Of a stretch of 64,000 nt of DNA, positions 45,440 through 53,280 are shown one piece after another. Position 1 is the stretch's first letter, and every line of letters starts with the position of its first letter. A program made the translations under genes and the position numbers. Source of the DNA: an uncultured Clostridium sp. (lineage in GTDB: Bacteria; Bacillota; Clostridia; UBA1212; UBA1255); NCBI GenBank assembly GCA_900543695.1, contig UQSG01000002.1, forward strand, positions 62,001 to 126,000. Reading direction: 5' to 3'. Below the pieces are notes generated by a model. It was not told where the DNA came from. It was given only the letters and a program-made list of their open reading frames with translations, and made no database searches.

Positions 45440-45468
45440 ATTATAAATGATCCGCGTATCGTTGACAA
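45440..45468 (-). promoter_or_regulatory. Promoter of recG, sharing its -35 with the rsmD promoter
   Basis: TTGTCA (45463-45468) and TATAAT (45440-45445) on the minus strand are 17 bases apart. The -35 box overlaps the -35 of the plus-strand rsmD promoter by five bases, so polymerase cannot occupy both at once. Confidence 0.7.
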
Positions 45469-45490
45469 ATCATTTGAAGCCCTTTATACT
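45462..45490 (+). promoter_or_regulatory. Promoter of rsmD
   Basis: TTGACA (45462-45467) and TATACT (45485-45490), 17 bases apart, on the plus strand. The predicted start near 45497 gives a leader of about 15 bases with the ribosome site GAGGTG at its very beginning. Confidence 0.75.
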
Positions 45491-45511
45491 CATTTGCAAG
45501 AGGTGTGTCAA

Positions 45512-46069
45512 ATGGTCAGGGTCATATCCGGCACGGCCGGCGGTCTGAAATTGCAAACTTTGGATTCCGGCTTTACACGCCCTACGCTCGGCAGGGTGAA
45601 AGAGGCCGTGTTCAGCATGATCCAGGAGGAAATTTATGCCGCCTCCGTTCTGGATTTGTTTGCCGGAAACGGCGCGCTGGGAATCGAGGCGCTCAGCAGA
45701 GGAGCCGCGAAATGTTATTTTAACGACAAAAGCAGAAAGTGCTGCGAGGTAATCCGGGAAAACCTGAACCGTACAGGCTTTACCGCCGCCGCGGAGCTTT
45801 CCTGCGCAGAGTATTCGGAGGCGCTCAGCGCGTATCAAAAGCGCAGACTCAAATTCAATCTGGTGCTCATCGATCCTCCCTACCGAAAGGGGTTCGACCG
45901 GGAGTCCCTGGAGCTGATCTGCAGGCTCGGACTGGCCTCTCCCAATTGCACCGCAGTCTGCGAGCATGACGCGCAGGACTGTCTGCCGGAGCAGATCGGA
46001 CGGTTTACAAAAAGAAAAGAAAAAAGATACGGAACCGTGGCGGTTTCCGTATACGGAAATGAGGTATGA
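45512..46069 (+). CDS. rsmD: 16S rRNA (guanine966-N2)-methyltransferase RsmD
   Basis: The 185-residue SAM-dependent enzyme carries VISGTAGGLKLQTL at the start, the SAM site VLDLFAGNGALGIEALSRGA and the N2-methylation motif LVLIDPPYRKG. I chose ATG 45512 with GAGGTG seven bases upstream; a longer frame to 45401 would begin inside recG. It is followed by coaD, the conserved rsmD-coaD pairing. Confidence 0.94.
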   Translation: MVRVISGTAGGLKLQTLDSGFTRPTLGRVKEAVFSMIQEEIYAASVLDLFAGNGALGIEALSRGAAKCYFNDKSRKCCEVIRENLNRTGFTAAAELSCAEYSEALSAYQKRRLKFNLVLIDPPYRKGFDRESLELICRLGLASPNCTAVCEHDAQDCLPEQIGRFTKRKEKRYGTVAVSVYGNEV

Positions 46070-46072
46070 TTC

Positions 46073-46567
46073 ATGGAGCAGGAGCATCATGTAAAAATCG
46101 CAGTTTATCCCGGCAGCTTTGATCCGCTGACGAACGGGCATCTCGACATCATTCGCAGAGCCTCCAAGCTATTTGATTTTCTGATCGTGGGGGTTTTGAA
46201 TAACAGCGCGAAAAATCCGCTGTTTACAAAGGAAGAACGCGTCTCGATGATTCAGAAATGCACGGGAGAAATTGAAAATATCGAGGTAAAAATGTTCAAC
46301 GGCCTTCTGGTCGATTTTGTCAAGGAAAATAACGCAGTCGCAATCGTCAAAGGGCTGCGCGCCGTTTCCGACTACGAATACGAGCTGCAGATGGCAGCTC
46401 TGAACAAGCATATTGCAGAAGAAATCGAAACGATTTTCTTTATGGCAAATATTCAGAATTCCTTTCTGAGTTCCAGTATCGTCAAAGAGCTTGCCAGAAA
46501 CGGCGGCAACATCCAGGGCCTCGTGCCGGACAAAATAATTGGTGACATCATGGCAAAAATGTATTAA
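46073..46567 (+). CDS. coaD: Phosphopantetheine adenylyltransferase
   Basis: A 164-residue nucleotidyltransferase that makes dephospho-CoA from 4'-phosphopantetheine and ATP. The TNGH nucleotide-binding motif is in [17 protein letters not shown] and the second signature is [12 protein letters not shown]. It begins three bases after rsmD. Confidence 0.95.
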   Translation: MEQEHHVKIAVYPGSFDPLTNGHLDIIRRASKLFDFLIVGVLNNSAKNPLFTKEERVSMIQKCTGEIENIEVKMFNGLLVDFVKENNAVAIVKGLRAVSDYEYELQMAALNKHIAEEIETIFFMANIQNSFLSSSIVKELARNGGNIQGLVPDKIIGDIMAKMY

Positions 46568-46611
46568 AATAGGAGAAACTCTATTTACGCAGCAAAGGAG
46601 AGCGTTGTACC

Positions 46612-47151
46612 ATGGAGCTTCACAGTATTGAGATGTTAGAAGAATTGGAAGATATGATCGAAAACGGCAAGAAGTCTCTGATGAGCGGAAGAGTTTCCGT
46701 CGACAAAAACGAGCTTCTTGCTGTCATCGATGAACTAAAAAGCATTTTACCGGATGAAATCATCCAGGCTAACGAATATTATAAGGACAGCCGCGAGCTC
46801 AGAGATTCGGCGGAGCACGAGGCCGATACGATGATCGCGCAGGCAAATAAGGAAGCGGATGAGATCGTGGACAAAGCGCAAAGCGACGCGGAGGCAATTA
46901 TCGCCGACGCAAACAGCGAGGCGGACGCCATTGTAAAAGAAGCGCACCGCCAGCAGGCCGAGCTGATCAGCGAGCATCGAATCACCCAAATGGCGACGGA
47001 GCAGGGAAACGAAATCATCGGCCAGGCAAACGAGCGCGCTGCCGAAATCAAACGCGCCATGAAAAAATACCTGGATGATAAGCTGAATTACGTTTCGGAT
47101 GTCCTGGCGAAAACATACAACGAAATTGAGGCAAATAAAAAGTCTATTTAA
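46612..47151 (+). CDS. Coiled-coil protein downstream of coaD
   Basis: A 179-residue, strongly helical protein, rich in Ala, Glu and Lys. Residues about 65-150 form a continuous coiled coil with repeated ADTMIAQAN/ADEIVDKAQ-type elements, like the peripheral stalk of ATP synthases. No other ATP synthase gene is nearby. This protein is common directly downstream of coaD in Clostridia, with no known function; a scaffolding role resembling DivIVA is one possibility. Confidence 0.7.
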   Translation: MELHSIEMLEELEDMIENGKKSLMSGRVSVDKNELLAVIDELKSILPDEIIQANEYYKDSRELRDSAEHEADTMIAQANKEADEIVDKAQSDAEAIIADANSEADAIVKEAHRQQAELISEHRITQMATEQGNEIIGQANERAAEIKRAMKKYLDDKLNYVSDVLAKTYNEIEANKKSI

Positions 47152-47162
47152 GCCGGCAGGAA

Positions 47163-47191
47163 GGGGCGCTCCCAGAAGCGCCGCTTTTTTT
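47163..47191 (+). terminator. Terminator of rsmD-coaD operon
   Basis: GGCGCT (47165-47170) and AGCGCC (47177-47182) form the stem, followed by GC and seven T. Confidence 0.85.
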
Positions 47192-47203
47192 ATGCCTTTC
47201 GTA

Positions 47204-47230
47204 ACATGCTTCCCCCGGAAACATATTATA
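47204..47230 (+). promoter_or_regulatory. Possible late-sporulation (sigma-K/E-like) promoter
   Basis: AC, 16 bases, then CATATTATA (47222-47230) matches the sigma-K pattern AC...CATANNNTA, and no sigma-A promoter is visible. A perfect 16-base palindrome AGGGAGCGCGCTCCCT (47236-47251) lies directly downstream, near the start of the transcript. The promoter call is tentative. Confidence 0.35.
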
Positions 47231-47275
47231 AACTGAGGGAGCGCGCTCCCTACAATGTGCAGGGAGGTAATACGA

Positions 47276-48651
47276 ATGGGTATTACAAACTCAAACAAAC
47301 AAATAGATGTTACTCAGATAGATTGTGACGGTACGCTGAAGGTAACGCTGGCGCCCCGGATATTTCATCCAACCCTACGGATATCGTGCTGGTGCTTGAT
47401 CGCTCCGGCAGTATGACGGGGGTTCCGCTTGCGAATCTGAAGCTCGGCGCAAATACTTTCATCGATAGCATCGATGAGGCAACGGACAGCTCTCAGGACG
47501 GAAACATCGGTTCTGGAAGCCATATCGGGATTGTCAGCTTTGCCGACGCTGCGACTGCCGATACGCAGCTGATCACTTCCGTTGCGGCGCTGAAGGCAGC
47601 GGTAGACGGGCTGAGCGCAGGAGGACTGACGAATAATCATGCAGACGCTTTTACAAAAGCCGTTCAGCTCTTTGATCCGTCTTCTGCAAATGCAAAAGTA
47701 ATCGTCATGTTTACGGACGGAAAAACAACGACGGGGGCTCCGCCTTCCCCGGTTGCGGCGGCGGCAAGAGCGGCCGGCATCGTCATTTACTGCATCGGGC
47801 TGATCGGATCCGACGGGATCGATGTCAGCGTTCTGAATGATTGGGCAACCGATCCGGACGCCTCCCATGTGGCCGTTACTCCGAACGCCGAGGATCTGGA
47901 AGAGCTGTTTGCAGATCTTGCGCAAAACATTTCCAAGCCGGGCGCGACCAATATCGTGATCGACGAAATGCTCAATCCCGATTTTAATATCACCAGCGTT
48001 ACGCCGCCTACCGCCGGCACTGCAATGATGGTGAATGCAACCACTCTGCAGTGGAAAATTCCTGAGCTGGGCGTTTCGGGCAACGAGGGCGCTTCTCTGG
48101 AATTCTTTGTCAAGCATGCAGGTCAAAGCTCTGGTACGAAATTAATTAACGAGGCGATTAACTATTCGGATTCGGAGGGAAATCTTGTGACTTTCCCGGC
48201 GCCCTCTGTCAGAGTGGAATGCGGAATCGTCGTAAATCCTGAGCAGTGCCCGATTCCTGTGGATCTGTCCGTCGGCGGATGCCAGGATTCGCTTGTCGTG
48301 GATCTGGGCGATACTGAGCTCGAATCGCTGGGACGCATCGTGCAGCTCGATGTAACGGTGAAAAACGTTTGTCCCGGGAAGCGGGTAGCGCTGGGCGTCA
48401 TCCTGACGGAAGTCGACTCCGAGGGCATGGAATATCAGCGTGGTATGAAAGCGATCACGATTCCGGCGCACAGCTATCCGAATTGCCGCGACGTTCTGGT
48501 GAAATGTATTAAATTTGTGCTTCCCGAGGATCTGGACGTTTCCGGCGGAAGCCCGAACGCAATGTGCAATACCAGAAACCTGAAGGCGCGTTTTATTGCG
48601 CATAATATCGATACAGACTATCGATGCTGCGAATCCGTTTTAACGCTATAA
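47276..48651 (+). pseudogene. Frameshifted von Willebrand A-domain protein
   Basis: An ATG at 47276 with AGGGAGG nine bases upstream opens a frame MGITNSNKQIDVTQIDCDG, the normal start of a Clostridia vWA family, that ends in a stop by 47416. The rest of the protein continues in another frame from about 47353 (APDISSNPTDIVLVLDRSGS) to 48651. The switch is at 47348-47360. MIDAS residues DRSGSM, a Thr in TDGKTTTG, and the C-terminal domain (about 150 residues, CPIPVDLSVGGC, then CIKFVLPEDLDVSGG) are intact. The break needs one base added or about ten bases lost. It could be a true mutation, a sequencing error or a rare recoding site; a GTG at 47386 has no ribosome site. Confidence 0.75.
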
Positions 48652-48666
48652 AAACAGCCAAATAAA

Positions 48667-48704
48667 AAACCGCGGTTCATCTGGAAGGGATGAGCCGCGG
48701 TTTT
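48667..48704 (+). terminator. Terminator of the vWA gene
   Basis: A 15-bp stem AAACCGCGGTTCATC/GATGAGCCGCGGTTT, with one G-U pair and a 7-base loop, followed by TTTT only. It reads in both directions by symmetry. Confidence 0.8.
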
Positions 48705-48895
48705 GGATTTCCTGCGCAGGGAACATTTTTTGTTTTCATTTTATCATTGACTTATTTTATATTCATCAGTATTATTAATATGTTATAAATATATGATACT
48801 AAATACAAAGTCATAAAGAAGCAATACGCGCTTTCGTCCTGCTGTGCCGTCTGGCGAAAGCTGAGTGTCCCAATCGGTACAAAGGAGGAGAGCTT

Positions 48896-49963
48896 TTGAA
48901 GCATTTAATCTTTCTGTTTGCAAGAATCAGGCAGTATTATCAGTCAAGCAGGGCAATTTTTTGCGTCTTTATTGTCGGAAGCGTACTGCTGAACGTATTG
49001 ATTCTATACATGTATGGGAATACGGTGACATATATGAGGAGTAAGAAGCTCAATACCCCTTTGTACTGCAAATATACTGTGAATCTGAGCGAGGCCGGCT
49101 TCGCGGAGCTCTCCGCGGAGCTGGAGGAGCGCTTAACGGGATATCAGATCAAGGACCTCATCTTTCATTCGGGCTGGGAAACAGAGGACGGCTTCATTCC
49201 TCTGGCCGCCTCCCAAAATAACGATGCAGGTCTGGAATGGCAGAAGGTAAAGGGCCGAATCGTCTTTACCGATTCGGAGGTCAAAAGCATGACGCGCTGT
49301 ATCATCGTTCCGTACGACAGAAGCAGCCTGAAGCCGGGCGATACGCTGCCGATCGGAGAGCTGGGAGAATTCAGCGTGATCGGCGCAGGGACGTTTTACA
49401 GTGCAAATTATATCCCTTCGACGCTGTTCGAAGCGCTCAAGCTGCCTGTTTATTACGTCGATATTCTGCTTGCAAAGCGCCTGCCTATAGAAGAGCACCA
49501 GCCGTTTATGGACAAATTATCCGCCATCAGCGGGGCAAGCCAGGTAATCCCGGCGTACGGCGTTTCCGATGATATTGCGTATTTACCAAGAAATTTGGCT
49601 GAAATTTTTATTTTACATGTATTTACGATCGCCGCTTTTTTCTTTCTGCTGCAATATATCAGCGTTCTGAACAGAAAAATGGACGCCGTTTCAGAGCTGA
49701 CAGGAGCCTCCAAAGGTACGGTCGCGTTTTACCTGCTGCTGGAACGTCTTGTCCTGTCACTGATTACCGCATTATGCGCAGCAGTCATTCACCGTATTTT
49801 TTACAGCAGTATCTTTGAGCGCTTTAACCTGGCAAGCATTGATTATGAATTACGGGACTATTGTATCGTTACAGTCATTATGGTGCTTTCTTCGGTTGTC
49901 GCGTCTGTTCCGTTTACAATCTCTTATGCGCGCAGGTCCGCGCTGAAAGAATACAGGCAATGA
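48896..49963 (+). CDS. FtsX/MacB-like ABC permease 1
   Basis: A 355-residue protein with one N-terminal membrane helix (about 20-42), a large extracellular domain (about 45-235) and three C-terminal helices, the FtsX/MacB arrangement. The start is a TTG at 48896 with AGGAGG seven bases upstream. It is followed by a second permease (overlap or near-overlap ATGA) and an ATPase. I found no peptide-sensing kinase nearby, which often accompanies bacitracin-type systems. Confidence 0.8.
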   Translation: MKHLIFLFARIRQYYQSSRAIFCVFIVGSVLLNVLILYMYGNTVTYMRSKKLNTPLYCKYTVNLSEAGFAELSAELEERLTGYQIKDLIFHSGWETEDGFIPLAASQNNDAGLEWQKVKGRIVFTDSEVKSMTRCIIVPYDRSSLKPGDTLPIGELGEFSVIGAGTFYSANYIPSTLFEALKLPVYYVDILLAKRLPIEEHQPFMDKLSAISGASQVIPAYGVSDDIAYLPRNLAEIFILHVFTIAAFFFLLQYISVLNRKMDAVSELTGASKGTVAFYLLLERLVLSLITALCAAVIHRIFYSSIFERFNLASIDYELRDYCIVTVIMVLSSVVASVPFTISYARRSALKEYRQ

Positions 49964-49980
49964 AGAAGGAGATCAGACGA

Positions 49981-51162
49981 ATGAGAAAGCTTTTTATTTT
50001 ACTGAAGGCATTTTATCAGAAGATCCAACTGCCAGCGTTTTTTCTCTTTTTTATCATCTTGATTGCAGAGTTTTTGCTGGTGTATCTGCTCGGCACATAC
50101 CGCTTTTTTACGCTTACGGACCGATTGTTTGAAACGGTGATGCGGGAGAACGCATTATACGTCATGCGATTTACACTCTCCGGCTTTGACGGCGAGCTTT
50201 TTTCCGAGCTTCGCGCCATGCCCGGCGTAAACAGAATTTACGCCAGCCGAACGCTTTGGGGCAGCGGCGTAACGTACGGGAACGAGAAAATACAACTTCT
50301 GCTGACGGATCCTGAGCTTCTGCGGAATTACCCGCTTTTGAATGCCGAATCGTATTTTTCGGAAACGGGAATGGAAAACGGCAGGCCGCAAGGAATCGCC
50401 GTAGGCGACTTCATCGCTGCCGGAACGCGGGAGGCGCAGTTTGGCGGCAGTGCGGAGATTCCGGTCCGCCTGATCGGAACAATCACAAGTCCATATATGA
50501 TTCCAGCCTTTACTGAGGCGGGAAATGCAGTTAGTTCCTACGACGTCATCAAGGCGTATGACAATACGATCATTCTGAAGGACGCTCCGGAGGTGCTCAA
50601 GTATTTTGAGGAGCGAGGTTTTCTGGCGACGCATTCAGGACTCGGATTTATTCTTGTATTTCAGAGTGACTGCACGGAGGAAGAACGGCAGGCTGTTCTG
50701 AATTTCCTGGAGGAACATGATCTGTCTTTCACGGATGCAGATACGATTAGAACAAATTCACAGGAGATTACTTCGGAAACATTGCGTAAAATGATGCCGC
50801 TGCCGCTCTTCCTGGCAGCATTGTCGGCTAGTCTCACCTTATGCTTTTCGATCCTGTTCCTACACGGAAAAATGGAACTGATCCTTACGTTCTACTTATG
50901 CGGCTGCTCCAAGAAAAACGGTTATCTGCTCATGTGCGTGTCTCTCGGGATGGTCGGCGCGCTTGCTACGCTGGTGAATCTGATTCTGATGACCGTCTGG
51001 CGCCAGGGCGTCTTTTCTGTACCAAATTTTATAATCGATTATACGGCATACGTATTTCTGGTATGCTGCTGGCTGCTGCTATTATTCTTGTCCGTATTTG
51101 CGGCCTTTTTGATTTACAGGCAGAAATCTTGCGCATCGATTCGGAGGAAGGTGGATATATGA
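49981..51162 (+). CDS. FtsX/MacB-like ABC permease 2
   Basis: A 393-residue protein with the same layout as permease 1 (helix about 20-42, extracellular domain, three helices at about 280-390) but little sequence similarity. I chose the ATG at 49981, nine bases after GGAG; another ATG at 49960 overlaps the previous stop codon. The two permeases probably form a heterodimer driven by the ATPase encoded next. Confidence 0.8.
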   Translation: MRKLFILLKAFYQKIQLPAFFLFFIILIAEFLLVYLLGTYRFFTLTDRLFETVMRENALYVMRFTLSGFDGELFSELRAMPGVNRIYASRTLWGSGVTYGNEKIQLLLTDPELLRNYPLLNAESYFSETGMENGRPQGIAVGDFIAAGTREAQFGGSAEIPVRLIGTITSPYMIPAFTEAGNAVSSYDVIKAYDNTIILKDAPEVLKYFEERGFLATHSGLGFILVFQSDCTEEERQAVLNFLEEHDLSFTDADTIRTNSQEITSETLRKMMPLPLFLAALSASLTLCFSILFLHGKMELILTFYLCGCSKKNGYLLMCVSLGMVGALATLVNLILMTVWRQGVFSVPNFIIDYTAYVFLVCCWLLLLFLSVFAAFLIYRQKSCASIRRKVDI

Positions 51163-51842
51163 GTCTTATCGAGATCAGGAATCTGAACAAATACTACAGG
51201 ATCGGAAAAAATTCCTTTCATGTGTTAAAGGATATCAATTTGCACGTCGAACGCGGCGATTTTGTTTCAATCGAGGGAAAATCAGGCGCGGGGAAATCTA
51301 CCCTGCTGAATCTCCTCGGCTGCATCGACACATTTGACTCGGGCGAGTATTGCCTTGACGGAAAACAAATTGAGCGTCTGTCGGAAGCAAAGCTTGCGGC
51401 GGTGCGCAATACAAAAATCGGCTATGTATTTCAGGATTTTTGTCTTGTCAATTATCAGTCGGTTCTGTTCAACACGATGCTCCCGCTATTTTTCAACAAA
51501 ACCTCGTACGCCGAAATGAAGCGCCTTGGCCTGCAGGCGCTTGAAAGAGTCGGAATTTCAGATCAGGCGCGCAAAAAAGCAAATCAGCTGTCGGGCGGGC
51601 AGCGTCAGAGAGTGGCAATTGCCAGAGCAATCATCAGCCGTCCTGACGTTATTTTAGCCGATGAGCCTACGGGTGCGCTGGACAGCGCAACCTCCGTGCA
51701 GATTATGGAGCTGCTGGCAGAGCTGAACGCGGAAGGCGCTACCGTCATTGTGGTTACGCATGATAAGGCCGTGTCGGATTATTGCAGAAAGCATCTGGTC
51801 ATCAAAGACGGCCAGATCTTTTCAGCGGCGGGAAACGCTTGA
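51159..51842 (+). CDS. ABC transporter ATPase (MacB/LolD type)
   Basis: A 227-residue ATPase with Walker A GKSGAGKSTLLN, Q-loop FQDF, signature LSGGQRQRVAIARAI, Walker B VILADEPTGALDS and switch His in VVTHD. Its ATG overlaps the permease-2 stop (ATGA) and CGGAGG lies upstream. The family powers mechanotransmission or export of peptides and lipoproteins; the substrate of this set is unknown. Confidence 0.92.
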   Translation: MSLIEIRNLNKYYRIGKNSFHVLKDINLHVERGDFVSIEGKSGAGKSTLLNLLGCIDTFDSGEYCLDGKQIERLSEAKLAAVRNTKIGYVFQDFCLVNYQSVLFNTMLPLFFNKTSYAEMKRLGLQALERVGISDQARKKANQLSGGQRQRVAIARAIISRPDVILADEPTGALDSATSVQIMELLAELNAEGATVIVVTHDKAVSDYCRKHLVIKDGQIFSAAGNA

Positions 51843-51875
51843 ACACGGGGTAAGATCTGCCCGCTGTTATCAAAA

Positions 51876-51902
51876 AAACCGTCCCTTTAGGAGAGACGGT
51901 TT
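51876..51902. terminator. Bidirectional terminator between ABC operon and tRNA-Lys
   Basis: AAACCGTC and GACGGTTT form the stem; a run of A on the left gives a strong U-run for the minus-strand tRNA-Lys, and a weaker one serves the plus-strand ABC genes. Confidence 0.75.
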
Positions 51903-51903
51903 A

Positions 51904-51979
51904 TGGTGCACCTTCAGGGACTCGAACCCTGGGCCCACTGATTAAGAGTCAGTTGCTCTACCAACTGAGCTAAAGGTGC
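51904..51979 (-). tRNA. tRNA-Lys (CTT)
   Basis: A 76-base cloverleaf with acceptor GCACCTT/AAGGTGC, anticodon loop CTCTTAA between ACTGA and TCAGT, T-loop TTCGAGT and encoded CCA. Confidence 0.96.
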
Positions 51980-52087
51980 ATAAGCAAACTTATAAAAATA
52001 GGTATAACAAACAATTTTTCTAAGCTTAACTTAAATCTAAATTATTGGGAGCCTCTTGCCTTTTAGTGAAAAGCCCCAACAATTTCT

Positions 52088-52116
52088 ATTTTACATTATC
52101 GGCTTACGTTTGTCAA
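52088..52116 (-). promoter_or_regulatory. Promoter of tRNA-Lys
   Basis: TTGACA (52111-52116) and TAAAAT (52088-52093) on the minus strand, 17 bases apart, about 110 bases before the tRNA. The leader between contains a hairpin-capable GC patch (about 52050-52072). The sequence from 52117 to 52314 shows no gene. Confidence 0.7.
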
Positions 52117-52314
52117 TATAATTTTATGGCAAAAAACGGCATGGTATATTCGTATTGATCGCCGCTGCCATAATTCTTCATTCGCCGCTTTTGGCGTTCA
52201 AAGGTTTACGCGCAACGTTTTATTTTATTGGTATGAAAGAAATTTATTGAGCAGGCAGAGGAAGGTAATATATTTTTATAAACAGAAAACCTTTAACAAG
52301 CCCAAAATTAGTGG

Positions 52315-52343
52315 TTGCTTTTCCACATTCCGGGTGATATAAT
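52315..52343 (+). promoter_or_regulatory. Promoter of tRNA-Ala
   Basis: TTGCTT (52315-52320) and TATAAT (52338-52343) are 17 bases apart on the plus strand, 55 bases ahead of the tRNA. Confidence 0.65.
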
Positions 52344-52397
52344 AAAAGTTGTCAGCGTTTTGTTTATATAAAAACGACTGCACGGAGGATGATTAAT

Positions 52398-52473
52398 GGG
52401 CTCGTAGCTCAGCTGGGAGAGCGCTGCGTTCGCAACGCAGAGGTCGAGGGTTCGATCCCCTTCGGGTCCACCA
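52398..52473 (+). tRNA. tRNA-Ala (CGC)
   Basis: A 76-base cloverleaf with anticodon loop TTCGCAA between CTGCG and CGCAG, the G3-U70 alanine identity pair in the acceptor stem (GGGCTCG with CGGGTCC) and encoded CCA. Confidence 0.95.
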
Positions 52474-52479
52474 AACCTA

Positions 52480-52518
52480 CGGCCGACAACTCGTTACGAA
52501 TTGCCGGCCGCATTTTTG
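52480..52518 (+). terminator. Terminator of tRNA-Ala
   Basis: CGGCCG (52480-52485) pairs with CGGCCG (52505-52510), extended by CAA/TTG, followed by CATTTTTG. Confidence 0.75.
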
Positions 52519-52589
52519 TTATGCGGCTCGAACGGAAGTAGATATAAAAATTGTTTTTTCTTTTTAGTGCTATAATAGCACATCTCGGG

Positions 52590-52948
52590 ATACTATATAT
52601 CTCTGTATTTAAAACGCAAAACCCGATTATCTGAATACAATATCGAGTTGGTAACATTAGACAACCTGAACCATTATGAAAATATATTCTACTGCAACCA
52701 GGAATACTATTTAATTACAAACGGGCATCCGGCTACAAAACAAGACTGTATTGAAACAATCGAATACGGAAATGATTTTCAGGAAGATATGAGCTATCGC
52801 ATTGGTTTTTCATTAAATGGTGAAGCTGTAGCTTTGCTTTGTATTCTTGAAGGTTATCCCGAAACCGATACTATATATCGGATTGTTTTTGATGAATGAG
52901 AAATTCAAACGGAAATCTACGAGCCATTCCGTTCACAATTTAATTCTA
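52590..52948 (+). pseudogene. Decayed GNAT-family acetyltransferase
   Basis: The plus-strand frame from about 52590 (YYISLYLKRKTRLSEYNIEL, then VTLDNLNHYENIFYCNQEYY) to 52899 resembles the first half of a GNAT acetyltransferase, ending LCILEGYPETDTIYRIVFDE and a stop. The next frame carries straight on with YIGLFLMNEKFKRKSTSHSV, the acetyl-CoA-binding half, and stops at 52948. The switch lies in CTATATATCGG (about 52870-52881); two more bases of TA would restore the frame. The motif expected as GKGIG reads RKSTS, and the upstream frame has no ATG. A dead remnant. Confidence 0.7.
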
Positions 52949-53280
52949 TAAAGCTGTCTGTTTAAGGCAACAACATCAACGGATGTTCTTTTTGGCGTAA
53001 ATCTGGATTTAAGACAACACAAAAATGTGATTGTGATAATTTTGGCAATCTTTCAGTGGAATTGAAAATGAGGGCTAAGCACATTTTACGTGATTTCATC
53101 TCCCCACACCAAATTCGCAAAAATATCTTTTTTATACAGCTTAGACAATCAACATTGCAGAGTGAAACTCCAGCATTATCTTTTTATTATTTTTTTGTTT
53201 ATACTAAATTTCAATTAACCATTACCGCGTATCGGGTACTATATAGTTGAAAGCTTTTAATAAAGAGCCGAGGTGAGATC
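52949..53280. other. Gene-free region upstream of the sigma factor
   Basis: AT-rich DNA without a supported gene; a 64-codon frame at 53056-53250 has no ribosome site or family resemblance. The last 60 bases contain TACTATATAG (about 53237), a possible -10 region for the sigma-factor gene, and AGGTGAG before its TTG start. Confidence 0.4.

Noticed and set aside
53056..53250. 64-codon open frame upstream of the sigma factor
   Set aside because: AT-rich, no ribosome site, Phe/Tyr-rich random composition.
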